A DNA stretch of 15,875 nt from positions 1 to 15,875 of the forward strand of contig JAKFWE010000046.1 of NCBI GenBank assembly GCA_021732895.1, read 5' to 3'. The position numbers and the translations under genes were made by a program. This DNA is from Allobosea sp. GTDB lineage: Bacteria > Pseudomonadota > Alphaproteobacteria > Rhizobiales > Beijerinckiaceae. Positions 6,257 through 14,244 of the stretch are shown one piece after another (position 1 is the stretch's first letter; every line of letters begins with the position of its first letter). Under the pieces are notes generated by a model. It ran no database searches, was not told the origin of the DNA, and was given only the letters and a program-made list of their open reading frames with translations.

Positions 6257-7033
6257 ATGAGTCCCGCCCGAATTATCATTCTCGTCATCGCGCTGGTCGC
6301 CGGCCTCGGCGCCGCGCTCCTGATCCAGCGTCCCGCCAAGGCGCCGCCGCCGGTCGCGAGGTTCGAGCCGGCGCCCACCGTCCCGGTGCTGGTCGCCGCC
6401 GCCGACATCCCGCTCGGCAACACGCTGTCGGCGGCCGATCTGCGCTGGCTCGACTGGCCCCTGGCCAGCGTCCCGGCCGGCGTGATCCGCCGCGACGAAA
6501 CGCCCGGGGCCGAAGCCGAGATTGCCGGACAACTGGCGCGCCAGCCGCTGCTGGCCGCCGAGCCCTTGCGGCGCGAGAAGCTGATCCGCACCGACGGGAC
6601 CGGCTTCCTCTCGGCCGTTCTCCCGACCGGCAAGCGCGCCATCGCGATCTCGACCGACAGCCGCGGCGCCAGCACCGCCGGCGGCTTCATCCTGCCCAAT
6701 GACCGCGTCGACGTGGTGCGCACCACCAAAGAGGACACCACCGTCAACCAGAACGAGAACTACGTCAGCGAGATCATCATCGCCAATGTTCGGGTGCTGG
6801 CGATCGGCCAGAACATCCAGGAGCGCAACGGCGAGAAGGTCGTCATCGGCGAAACCGCGACGCTGGAGCTCGATCCGCGCCAGGTCGAGATCGTGGCGCA
6901 GGCCCAGAAGAGCGGCGCCCTGTCGCTGGCGCTGCGCAGCCTCAAGGACGCGGGCGAAGCCGGCCGGCCGTCGGAAGACAGCGGCCTCACCATCGTGCGC
7001 TACGGCGTCAGCAGCAGAAGCGGGAAACAATGA
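6257..7033 (+). CDS. cpaB: Flp pilus assembly protein CpaB (RcpC-type, SAF domain)
   Basis: CpaB is an envelope partner of the CpaC secretin in Tad pilus assembly. The 258-residue protein begins with a membrane anchor or signal segment at 5-23 (IIILVIALVAGLGAALL) and a Pro/Ala-rich linker. An SAF domain follows at about 43-110 (VPVLVAAADIPLGNTLSAADL at its start). The RcpC/CpaB domain covers about 111-230, with the usual ISTDSRGASTAGGFILPNDRVDVV core and a LELDPRQVEIVAQAQKSG motif near its end. The length is normal for the family. A GAGGG ribosome site lies 9 bases upstream. The stop overlaps the cpaC start as ATGA, so the two are translationally coupled, as suits proteins that act together. 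It probably opens the main pilus operon, downstream of the CtrA-like box at 6182. Confidence 0.94.
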   Translation: MSPARIIILVIALVAGLGAALLIQRPAKAPPPVARFEPAPTVPVLVAAADIPLGNTLSAADLRWLDWPLASVPAGVIRRDETPGAEAEIAGQLARQPLLAAEPLRREKLIRTDGTGFLSAVLPTGKRAIAISTDSRGASTAGGFILPNDRVDVVRTTKEDTTVNQNENYVSEIIIANVRVLAIGQNIQERNGEKVVIGETATLELDPRQVEIVAQAQKSGALSLALRSLKDAGEAGRPSEDSGLTIVRYGVSSRSGKQ

Positions 7034-8493
7034 CCGTCGATCGCACCCCCATCTTCGCCGCCCTGCCGGCGCTGGCGCTGCTCTTCGGCGGCGCCCCGGC
7101 CCCGGCGCAGGCGCAATCGACCGGCCCGGCCCCCGTGCTGAACGTTGGCGTCAGCGAACACGCGATCTCGCGCAAGCTCGACCTGTCCATCGGCCGCTCG
7201 CTGATCGTCGAGCTGCCGCGCGACGCCAAGGAGGTCTTCGTCGCCAACCCCAAGGTCGCCAACGCCGTCGTGCGCTCGGCCCGCAAGCTGTTCATCATCG
7301 GCATCGCCGACGGCAGCACCTCGATGTTCGTGATCGATGCCGAAGGCCGCCAGATCTCGGCGCTCGAGATCGAGGTCGGGCGCGATCTCAACGTGCTGCG
7401 CCAGACCCTGCGCAGCGCCATGCCGACCGCCCAGATCGAGGTCAAGCCCGCCGGCACGTCGATCCTGCTGATCGGCACGGTCGCCAACGCGTCCGAGGCG
7501 ACGCAGGCCGTCGACATCGCCAACGCCTTCGTCGGCCAGAGCGGCGGCCTGTTCTCGTCGACCAAGGGCGCGGTGATCAATTCGCTGGCCATCCGCGGGC
7601 GCGACCAGGTCATGGTCAAGGTCGTCGTCTCCGAGGTCTCGCGCCGGGCCATCAAGCAGCTCGGCATCAACTCCACCGGCCAGTGGCAGCTCGGCAAGCT
7701 CTCGATCACGCCTTCGATCGACAACCCGTTCCCGCTCCAGCCGCAGGCGCTGGCCGCCACGGCGGTCACGGCCGGTCTCGGCAATTCGACGAACTTCACC
7801 TTGCGCGCGCTGGAGCGCGCCGGCCTTTCGCGCGTCCTGGCGGAGCCGACCGTGACGGCGATTTCCGGCGAGAGCGCCAAGTTCACCGCCGGCGGCGAAG
7901 TCCCGGTGCCGAAGGGCCAGACCTGCCAGATCGACAATTTCGGCCGCCAGAGCTGCCAGATCCAGATCGAGTACAAGCCGATCGGCGTCGCGCTCAACTT
8001 CACGCCGATCGTGCTCTCGGGCAACAAGATCAGCATGCGCATCGCCACCGAGGTGACGGAGCTCGACTTCGAGAACCAGCTCAGGCTCAGCGGCTCCAAC
8101 CAGACCGACGTCAACACGCCGGCCTTCCGCGTCCGCAAGTCCGACACCACGGTGGAGCTGCCCTCGGGCGGCACGCTGGCCACGGCCGGCCTGATCCAGC
8201 GCGTCTCGCGCACCTCGATCAACGGCTTTCCCGGCCTGATGAACCTGCCGATCATCGGCGTGCTGTTCCGCTCGCGCGACTACCAGCGCGACGAAACCGA
8301 ACTGATGATCACGGCGACGCCCTACATCGTCAAGCCGGTCGATCCCGGCCAGGTGCAGCGGCCCGACGACGGATTCGTCGAGGCCCATGACGCCCAGGCC
8401 CTGCTGCTCGGACGGTTGAACAAGATCTACGGAACCAGCAGCGGGCCGCTGCCGCAGGCCTACAAGGGTCGCGTCGGCTTCATCGCCGATTGA
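7030..8493 (+). CDS. cpaC: Tad pilus outer-membrane secretin CpaC (RcpA)
   Basis: CpaC forms the outer-membrane channel through which the Flp pilus passes. The 487-residue protein has a signal peptide of about 28 residues, cut near APAQAQS. The pilus N domain is at about 47-116 (KLDLSIGRSLIVELP at its start, then DAKEVFVANP). A BON-like domain lies at about 117-170 (IEVKPAGTSILLIGTVANA). The secretin domain spans about 258-435, with VLAEPTVTAISGESAKFTAGGE (269-290) and LPIIGVLFRS (406-415), both core secretin motifs. An insertion holds Cys299 and Cys309 just before IEYKPIGVALNFTPIVLS and could form a disulphide. A C-terminal tail of some 50 residues follows. The start overlaps the cpaB stop (ATGA) and cpaD follows after 18 bases. 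The stand-alone N-domain protein at 4373-4894 resembles its N-terminal part. Confidence 0.95.
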   Translation: MTVDRTPIFAALPALALLFGGAPAPAQAQSTGPAPVLNVGVSEHAISRKLDLSIGRSLIVELPRDAKEVFVANPKVANAVVRSARKLFIIGIADGSTSMFVIDAEGRQISALEIEVGRDLNVLRQTLRSAMPTAQIEVKPAGTSILLIGTVANASEATQAVDIANAFVGQSGGLFSSTKGAVINSLAIRGRDQVMVKVVVSEVSRRAIKQLGINSTGQWQLGKLSITPSIDNPFPLQPQALAATAVTAGLGNSTNFTLRALERAGLSRVLAEPTVTAISGESAKFTAGGEVPVPKGQTCQIDNFGRQSCQIQIEYKPIGVALNFTPIVLSGNKISMRIATEVTELDFENQLRLSGSNQTDVNTPAFRVRKSDTTVELPSGGTLATAGLIQRVSRTSINGFPGLMNLPIIGVLFRSRDYQRDETELMITATPYIVKPVDPGQVQRPDDGFVEAHDAQALLLGRLNKIYGTSSGPLPQAYKGRVGFIAD

Positions 8494-8511
8494 GGGCGCA
8501 GAGGCGCAAGG

Positions 8512-9264
8512 ATGGTCAAGACCATGACGGCTCATTCATCACAGACGCGCCTCCCCGGTCGGTCGGGCGCGATCCTGACGCTGGCGGCCGGGCTCGCGCT
8601 CGGGGCCTGCGCCGGCAAGCCCGAGCTCGCCGCGCCTCTCGCGCCGATCGACGTGCGTGAGCGCCATCCGATCGTGCTGCGCGACGCGCCGCGCTCGCTC
8701 GACGTCTTCGTCGGCCGGGCCGGGGCCGATCTCGACCCGCGGCAGGCCGAGGACGTCGTCGAGTTCGCGCGGGAATACCGGCGTGGCGGCCGCGGCGGCC
8801 TCGTCGTCCAGGTTCCGTCGGGCACGCGGCGCGAATTCGCCGCCGGCGACACGCTGAACGGGGTGCGCCGGGCGCTGGCGCGCGGCGGCGTCTCTCCGGC
8901 CTCGCTCTCGGTGCGGACCTATCCCGTGGCCGATCCGGGCCTCGCCTCGCCGATCCGGTTGACCTTCGCCTCGCTTCAGGCGGCGCTGCCGCATGACTGC
9001 GGCAGCTGGCCCAGGGATCTGGGCATTTCCGACTTCAAGCAGGCGAGCTCGAACGAGCCCTACTGGAACTTCGGCTGCGCCACGCAGGCGATGCTGGCGG
9101 CGCAGGTGGCCGATCCGGTCGATCTCGTGCGCTCGCGCAGCGAGGGCCGATCCGACGTCGCCAAGCGCCTCGGCGCGATCGGCAAGCTGCGCGAGGGCAA
9201 GGACCCCTCGACGCAGTATCGCCAGGAGACGCCGCAGATCAATTCGGCCGTCGGAGGACGTTGA
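8512..9264 (+). CDS. cpaD: Pilus biogenesis lipoprotein CpaD
   Basis: CpaD is an outer-membrane lipoprotein thought to help place or stabilise the CpaC secretin. The 250-residue protein has a basic N-terminus, a hydrophobic stretch at 20-32 and a lipobox LGAC with Cys33 as the lipidated residue. Family features follow: RHPIVL at 51-56, LDVFVG at 63-68, the porin-like middle, and the C-terminal NFGCATQAMLAAQVADPVDL (186-205), which is the clearest CpaD signature. A second cysteine (Cys163) and Cys189 might pair in the periplasm. ATG 8512 is preferred because GAGG lies 7 bases upstream; an ATG at 8524 is possible, and the lipobox is unaffected. The stop TGA shares its last base with the cpaE start (TGATG), indicating coupled translation. 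Confidence 0.93.
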   Translation: MVKTMTAHSSQTRLPGRSGAILTLAAGLALGACAGKPELAAPLAPIDVRERHPIVLRDAPRSLDVFVGRAGADLDPRQAEDVVEFAREYRRGGRGGLVVQVPSGTRREFAAGDTLNGVRRALARGGVSPASLSVRTYPVADPGLASPIRLTFASLQAALPHDCGSWPRDLGISDFKQASSNEPYWNFGCATQAMLAAQVADPVDLVRSRSEGRSDVAKRLGAIGKLREGKDPSTQYRQETPQINSAVGGR

Positions 9265-10526
9265 TGGACACCGGGCAGGCTTTCGAGACCCAGAGCCAGG
9301 GGTTCGGCCAGGACGTCGTCGCGCCGCTGCCGCGCATCACCTTGCAGGCTTTCTGCGAGACGCCGGCCATCGCCGCGATGATGCAGTCCGCCACCGCCGA
9401 CCGGCGCATGGACAAGGCGCATGCGCGCGTCCAGATGGGCGGCCCGGCCGCGGCCGTCGAGGCTTTCCGCTCGGCCCCGACCCCCAACATCATCGTGCTG
9501 GAGACGGTGTCGGACCCCGCCGTGCTGGTCGCGCACCTCGATGCGCTGGCGCAGAGCTGTGACGCCGGCACCAAGGTGGTCGTCATCGGCCATGTCAACG
9601 ACGTCCAGCTCTACCGCGACCTGATCCGGCGCGGCGTCAGCGAATACCTGATCGCCCCGCTCGGGCCGCTCGACATGCTGCGCACGCTGTCGGAGCTTTA
9701 CGTCGCGCCGGGCGCGCGCAATCTCGGCAGGATGATCGCGGTGATCGGCGCCAAGGGCGGCGTCGGCGCCTCGACGGTGTCGCACAACGTCGCCTGGGCG
9801 ATCGCGCGCAATCTCGACGCCTCGACCGTGATCGTCGATCTCGACATCGCCTTCGGCACCGCCGGGCTCGATTTCAACCAGGATCCGCCCCAGGGCGTGG
9901 CGGAGGCGGTGTTCTCGCCCGAGCGGCTCGACGCCAACATGCTCGACCGCCTGCTCTCTCGCTGCAGCGACAATCTCGCCCTGCTGTCGGCCCCGGCCAT
10001 GCTCGACAAGCTCTGCGACCTGCCGGAGGACGCGTTCGACCAGCTCTTCGACCTGCTGCGCGCCAGCGTGCCCTGCGTCGTGCTCGACGTGCCCCATGTC
10101 TGGAGCGCCTGGGTCAAGCGCGCCCTGATCGGCGCCGACGAGGTCCTGATCGTCGCCGCGCCGGAACTCGCCTCGCTGCGCAACGCCAAGAACCTGATGG
10201 ATCTCGCCCGCGCCAGCCGGCCCAACGACGCCGTGCCGCGCCTCGTGCTGAACCAGGTCGGCCTGCCCAAGCGTCCCGAGATCGACGCCGCCGAATTCGC
10301 CAAGGCGCTGGGCGTCGAGGTTCTGGCCTCGATCCCGTTCGACGCGCAGGTTTTCGGCACGGCCGCCAACAACGGGCAGATGATCGCCGAGGTCCAGTCC
10401 GGCGGCAAGATCAACGAGGCGCTCATCCAGGTGGCCAGCGCGCTGACCGGGCGCGGCGAGGCCAAGCGCGGCAAGCGCAGCCTGTTCGAGCCTCTGGTCG
10501 CCAAGCTCAAGCGGCGCAGGGCCTGA
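9264..10526 (+). CDS. cpaE: Pilus assembly/localisation ATPase-like protein CpaE (TadZ)
   Basis: CpaE/TadZ is a MinD/ParA-like cytoplasmic protein that places the Tad machinery, at the pole in Caulobacter. The 420-residue protein has an N-terminal receiver-like domain (about 24-145) that lacks an obvious phospho-acceptor pattern, then a MinD-like domain beginning RMIAVIGAKGGVGASTVSHN (157-175). VDLDIAFGTAGLDFNQDP (191-208) is a signature of CpaE proteins. In the P-loop, the lysine that follows GGVG in canonical ParA/MinD proteins is Ala169; this change is usual in the CpaE group as I know it, and it questions ATP hydrolysis. The C-terminus is basic (KLKRRRA). The start is ATG 9264, chosen over the in-frame TTG 9261: GGAGG (9253-9257) lies 6 bases before ATG 9264 but only 3 before the TTG. 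It is followed by cpaF after 64 bases. Confidence 0.94.
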   Translation: MDTGQAFETQSQGFGQDVVAPLPRITLQAFCETPAIAAMMQSATADRRMDKAHARVQMGGPAAAVEAFRSAPTPNIIVLETVSDPAVLVAHLDALAQSCDAGTKVVVIGHVNDVQLYRDLIRRGVSEYLIAPLGPLDMLRTLSELYVAPGARNLGRMIAVIGAKGGVGASTVSHNVAWAIARNLDASTVIVDLDIAFGTAGLDFNQDPPQGVAEAVFSPERLDANMLDRLLSRCSDNLALLSAPAMLDKLCDLPEDAFDQLFDLLRASVPCVVLDVPHVWSAWVKRALIGADEVLIVAAPELASLRNAKNLMDLARASRPNDAVPRLVLNQVGLPKRPEIDAAEFAKALGVEVLASIPFDAQVFGTAANNGQMIAEVQSGGKINEALIQVASALTGRGEAKRGKRSLFEPLVAKLKRRRA

Positions 10527-10590
10527 GCGATGGCCAGCACGCCGCCCAGGGGCGCTCCCGTCCGGCCAGCGGGCGCGAAAGAGGTCTGAG

Positions 10591-12042
10591 ATGTTCGGAA
10601 AGCGATCCATCGGGGCTGCCTCCGCGCCGGCGCCGGCTCTCGCCCTGAAGTCGCCCGTCGTGGCGGCTGCGCGCCCGGGCGAGCCGCATCCGGCGCCGCA
10701 GGAGGCGCGTCGCCCGGTCCCGGCCGCTCCCGTCGAGACGCCGAAGTCCGACGAATACTACCAGATGAAGAGCATGATCTTCGGCGCTCTCATCGAGGCG
10801 ATCGACCTGTCTCAGCTCGCCAAGCTCGACGGCGAGTCGGCGCGCGAGGAGATCCGCGACATCATCAACGAGATCATCTCGCTGAAGAACGTCGTGCTCT
10901 CGATCGCCGAGCAGGAAGAGCTGCTCGACGACATCTGCAACGACGTGCTCGGCTACGGACCGCTGGAGCCGCTGCTGGCCCGCGACGACATCGCCGACAT
11001 CATGGTCAACGGCGCCGGACGCACCTTCATCGAAGTCGCCGGCAAGATCACGCTGACCAATGTCCGCTTCCGCGACAACGCGCAGCTCATGAACATCTGC
11101 CAGCGCATCGTCAGCCAGGTCGGCCGGCGCGTCGACGAGAGTTCGCCGATCTGCGACGCGCGCCTCGCCGACGGTTCGCGCGTCAACGTCATCGCGCCGC
11201 CGCTGGCGATCGACGGCCCCGCCCTCACCATCCGCAAGTTCAGGAAGGACAAGCTGACGCTCGACCAGATCATGCGCTTCGGCGCGATCTCGCCGCCCGG
11301 CGCGGAAATCCTCAAGATCATCGGCAAAGTCCGCTGCAACCTCGTCATTTCCGGCGGCACCGGTTCGGGCAAGACCACGCTGCTGAACTGTCTGACAAAC
11401 TACATAGAACACGACGAGCGCGTCATCACCTGCGAGGACGCGGCCGAGCTGCAGCTCCAGCAGCCGCATGTCGTGCGCCTCGAAACCCGGCCGCCGAACC
11501 TCGAGGGCACCGGCGCGGTGACGATGCGCGACCTCGTCAAGAACTGCCTGCGCATGCGGCCCGAACGGATCATCGTCGGCGAGGTGCGCGGACCGGAGGC
11601 CTTCGATCTCCTTCAGGCGATGAACACCGGCCATGACGGCTCGATGGGCACGCTCCACGCGAACACCCCGCGCGAGTGCCTGAGCCGCATCGAATCGATG
11701 ATCACGATGGGCGGCTTCACGCTGCCCTCCAAGACCCTGCGCGAGATGATCTGCTCCTCGGTCGACGTCATCATCCAGGCCCAGCGCATGCGCGACGGCT
11801 CGCGCCGCATCACCCACATCACCGAGGTGATGGGCATGGAAGGCGAGGTCATCATCACCCAGGACCTGATGACCTATGAAATTCTCGGCGAGGACGCCGC
11901 CGGCAAGCTGATCGGCCGGCATCGCTCCAGCGGCATCGGCCGGCCGCGCTTCTGGGAGCGGGCGCGCTACTTCGGCGAGGAGCAGCGGCTCGCCGCCGCG
12001 ATGGACGCGCTCGAGGCGCAGGGCGAGGCCAATGCGGCCTGA
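10591..12042 (+). CDS. cpaF: Tad pilus assembly/retraction ATPase CpaF (TadA)
   Basis: CpaF is the hexameric type II/IV secretion ATPase that powers Flp pilus assembly at the inner membrane; in Caulobacter it also drives retraction. The 483-residue protein has a disordered Ala/Pro-rich N-terminus (to about 52), an N-terminal domain with YGPLEPLL and IADIMVNG (122-141), and the RecA-like domain. Walker A is GGTGSGKTT at 255-263, the Asp-box region is ITCEDAAELQL (279-289), Walker B is RIIVGEVRGPEA (326-337), and the His box is GHDGSMGTLHANTP (347-360). All catalytic elements look intact. Length and motifs match alphaproteobacterial CpaF. A GAGG ribosome site lies 6 bases upstream of the ATG. 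The 64 bases after cpaE hold no clear signal, and tadB starts 28 bases downstream. Confidence 0.97.
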   Translation: MFGKRSIGAASAPAPALALKSPVVAAARPGEPHPAPQEARRPVPAAPVETPKSDEYYQMKSMIFGALIEAIDLSQLAKLDGESAREEIRDIINEIISLKNVVLSIAEQEELLDDICNDVLGYGPLEPLLARDDIADIMVNGAGRTFIEVAGKITLTNVRFRDNAQLMNICQRIVSQVGRRVDESSPICDARLADGSRVNVIAPPLAIDGPALTIRKFRKDKLTLDQIMRFGAISPPGAEILKIIGKVRCNLVISGGTGSGKTTLLNCLTNYIEHDERVITCEDAAELQLQQPHVVRLETRPPNLEGTGAVTMRDLVKNCLRMRPERIIVGEVRGPEAFDLLQAMNTGHDGSMGTLHANTPRECLSRIESMITMGGFTLPSKTLREMICSSVDVIIQAQRMRDGSRRITHITEVMGMEGEVIITQDLMTYEILGEDAAGKLIGRHRSSGIGRPRFWERARYFGEEQRLAAAMDALEAQGEANAA

Positions 12043-12070
12043 GCCTGGCGCGAACTGACCGGAGCGGGCG

Positions 12071-13048
12071 ATGGATCTCAGCTTCCTCGCGGTGACGTTT
12101 CTCGCGGCCCTCGCGATGGGCGGGGTGGTCTATGCGCTGTTCTACCCGTTGCTCAGCGGCCAGGCTCGCGCCGAAAAGCGCCGCAAGGAATTCGCCGGTC
12201 CCGCCGCCGCGCGCTCCGTCGACCGCGACGCGCAGAACCGCGTCAAGCGGGGCGAGATCGCAAAGAGCCTGAAGGATATCGAAAAGCGCCAGGCGGACCG
12301 CAGCAAGGTCTCGCTGGAAACCCGTCTGCTCCAGGCTGGCCTGAGCTGGAGCCCGCGCAAATACTACATCGTCAGCGCCATCGTCTCGGTGATCACGGCG
12401 CTGCTCCTGCTGATGGTCTCCGGCAACAAGTATCTCGGCCTCGCCGGTCTGTTCATCGGCGCCTTCGGCCTGCCGGCCTGGTGGCTCAAGCGCGCGAAGA
12501 CGCGCCGGCTCAAGAAATTCTCCAACGAGTTTCCCAACGCCATCGACGTCATCGTGCGCGGCATCAAGTCGGGCCTGCCGCTCAACGACTGTCTTCGGAT
12601 CGTCGCCAACGAGGCGCAGCAGCCCGTCGCCGGCGAGTTCCGGCTGATCATCGAAAGCCAGACGCTCGGGCTGCCGCTGACCGAGGCCGCCGAAAAGCTC
12701 TTCGAGCGCATGCCCTGCGCCGAGGCGAACTTCTTCGGCATCGTGCTGGCGATCCAGCAGAAGACCGGCGGCAACCTCTCCGAGACGCTGGCCAACCTCT
12801 CCAAGGTCATCCGCGAGCGCCGCAAGATGCGCGACAAGATCCAGGCCGTCTCGATGGAGGCCAAGGCCTCGGCCGCCATCATCGGCTCGCTGCCGCCCGT
12901 CGTCGCGATCCTCGTTTATCTGACGAGCCCCAAATACATCGAGCTGCTCTGGACGACGCAGGCCGGCAAGGTCGGGCTCGTGATCAGCGCCGTCTGGATG
13001 CTGATCGGCGTGCTGACGATGCGCAAGATGATCAACTTCAACATCTGA
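12071..13048 (+). CDS. tadB: Tad pilus inner-membrane platform protein TadB (CpaG)
   Basis: TadB is one of two GspF-like platform proteins that link the CpaF ATPase to pilin extraction. The 325-residue protein has a membrane segment at about 5-27, a charged cytoplasmic stretch (30-95), two membrane segments at about 98-117 and 121-139, and a type II secretion F domain at about 155-283. That domain includes FPNAIDVIVRGIKSGLPL (154-171), typical of TadB, and IQQKTGGNLSETLANLS (228-244), a core T2SSF motif. Final membrane segments are at about 268-285 and 301-319. The ribosome site GGAG is 6 bases before the ATG. tadC begins 10 bases after its stop and has the same length, consistent with a paired heteromeric platform. 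Confidence 0.94.
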   Translation: MDLSFLAVTFLAALAMGGVVYALFYPLLSGQARAEKRRKEFAGPAAARSVDRDAQNRVKRGEIAKSLKDIEKRQADRSKVSLETRLLQAGLSWSPRKYYIVSAIVSVITALLLLMVSGNKYLGLAGLFIGAFGLPAWWLKRAKTRRLKKFSNEFPNAIDVIVRGIKSGLPLNDCLRIVANEAQQPVAGEFRLIIESQTLGLPLTEAAEKLFERMPCAEANFFGIVLAIQQKTGGNLSETLANLSKVIRERRKMRDKIQAVSMEAKASAAIIGSLPPVVAILVYLTSPKYIELLWTTQAGKVGLVISAVWMLIGVLTMRKMINFNI

Positions 13049-13058
13049 GGCGGCAGGC

Positions 13059-14036
13059 ATGATCAACCTCGTCATCGACAGGCTCGCCGACAGCCAGTTC
13101 CTGATCTCGCTGCTCGTCGCGGTGGCTTCCGCGGCGACGGTGCTGACGCTGGCGATGCCGCTGTTCGAGGGCAACACGCTCGACAAGCGCATGAAGAGCG
13201 TCGCCACCGAGCGCGACAAGATCCGCGCCCGCGAACGCGACCGGCTCAGCCGGCAGAAGGACAAGGTTTCGCTGCGTCAGGAACCCAAGCAGTTCATGCG
13301 CGACATCGTCGATCGCTTCAAGCTGGGGGACTGGCTGGGCACGGAATCGGCCAAGAAGCAGCTCGCCATGGCCGGCTATCGCGGCCAGCAGGCCGAGATC
13401 GGCTTTCTGTTCTTTCGCGCGGTCACGCCGATCGGCCTGTTCCTGTTCGCGCTGTTTTACGTGTTCGCGATCAACGATTTCGGCCAGCCGACCACGATCA
13501 AGATAGGCATCGCCATCGCCGCCGCCTATATCGGCATCAAGGCGCCGGAAATCTTCCTCTCGAACCAGACCTCCAAGCGCCAGGCCTCGATGAAGATGGC
13601 CTTTCCCGACGCGCTCGACCTGCTGCTGATCTGCGTCGAATCTGGCATGTCGATCGAGCTCGCCTTCCGCAAGGTTTCGACCGAGATCGGCGGCCAGTCG
13701 GTGCCGCTGGCCGAGGAGTTCGCGCTGTGCACCGCCGAGCTGTCCTATCTCGCCGAGCGACGGCAGGCCTATGAGAATCTGGCGCATCGCACCGGGCTGG
13801 AGGGCGTCAAGTCGGTCTCGACCGCGCTGATCCAGGCCGAGCGTTACGGCACGCCGCTGGGCACGGCCCTGCGCACGCTGGCCCAGGAAAGCCGCGATCA
13901 GCGCATGATGGAGGCCGAGAAAAAGGCTGCCGCCCTGCCGCCGAAGCTGACCGTGCCGATGATCCTGTTCTTCCTGCCGGTGCTCTTCGTCGTCATCCTG
14001 ACGCCGGCGCTGGTGCAGGTCTTCAAGTGGAAGTGA
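13059..14036 (+). CDS. tadC: Tad pilus inner-membrane platform protein TadC (CpaH)
   Basis: TadC is the second GspF-like platform protein of the Tad pilus. The 325-residue protein has an N-terminal membrane segment at about 14-36, a highly charged cytoplasmic stretch (40-110, rich in Arg, Lys and Glu), membrane segments at about 115-137 and 146-163, and a T2SSF domain at about 182-310. The core FPDALDLLLICVESGMSIE (182-200) and ALIQAERYGTPLGTALRTLA (256-275) are characteristic of TadC. The last membrane segment is at about 297-319, followed by a short VFKWK tail. The ribosome site GAGG overlaps the tadB stop region, 8 bases before the ATG. It is the last gene of the plus-strand operon; a hairpin follows its stop directly. 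Confidence 0.94.
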   Translation: MINLVIDRLADSQFLISLLVAVASAATVLTLAMPLFEGNTLDKRMKSVATERDKIRARERDRLSRQKDKVSLRQEPKQFMRDIVDRFKLGDWLGTESAKKQLAMAGYRGQQAEIGFLFFRAVTPIGLFLFALFYVFAINDFGQPTTIKIGIAIAAAYIGIKAPEIFLSNQTSKRQASMKMAFPDALDLLLICVESGMSIELAFRKVSTEIGGQSVPLAEEFALCTAELSYLAERRQAYENLAHRTGLEGVKSVSTALIQAERYGTPLGTALRTLAQESRDQRMMEAEKKAAALPPKLTVPMILFFLPVLFVVILTPALVQVFKWK

Positions 14037-14037
14037 C

Positions 14038-14060
14038 GCGTGGGCCAGCCTGGCCCGCGC
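14038..14060 (+). terminator. Terminator-like hairpin after tadC
   Basis: A 10-bp stem with one G-T wobble, GCGTGGGCCA (14038-14047) with TGGCCCGCGC (14051-14060), encloses a 3-base loop and starts 2 bases past the tadC stop. No T-tract follows, so it may be an RNA 3'-end stabiliser or a weak terminator rather than a full intrinsic one. Confidence 0.35.
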
Positions 14061-14174
14061 CCGCAGCGGCGCGGCTGCCGACGGGCCTGAAAGCGCCGTC
14101 GCCCCGATTGGCGCGGTGTCCGCCGACGTCGTGCCGGCGCGGGCGAGGCGACCTCCGGCAGACGCCGGTCTTCA

Positions 14175-14204
14175 GGGACCGTCCCGGACGGAAATGGCGG
14201 TCCC
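14175..14204. repeat. Inverted repeat between the convergent tadC and tadD-like genes
   Basis: GGGACCG (14175-14181) pairs with CGGTCCC (14198-14204) over a 16-base loop. It lies about 40 bases beyond the stop of the minus-strand tadD-like gene, with no T-tract on either strand. It might contribute to transcript ending between the convergent genes; chance occurrence is possible in GC-rich DNA. The rest of the 208-base gap (14037-14244) shows nothing else. Confidence 0.25.
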
Positions 14205-14244
14205 GCGCCGCGTGCCTTTGCGGGAGCACGGATGCGAGCGGGTC

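Noticed and set aside
7000..8535. 511-residue minus-strand reading frame over cpaC
   Set aside because: It is an antisense shadow, rich in Asp, Arg, Gly and Leu, without a domain. Long antisense frames arise from the GC-rich third-position bias; similar shadows over cpaE, cpaF and tadB (9060-10610, 10507-11922, 11855-13264) were dropped for the same reason.
14023..14229. 68-residue minus-strand reading frame between tadC and the tadD-like gene
   Set aside because: It is Arg-rich with no ribosome site and overlaps the tadC end and the hairpin region; not supported as a gene.
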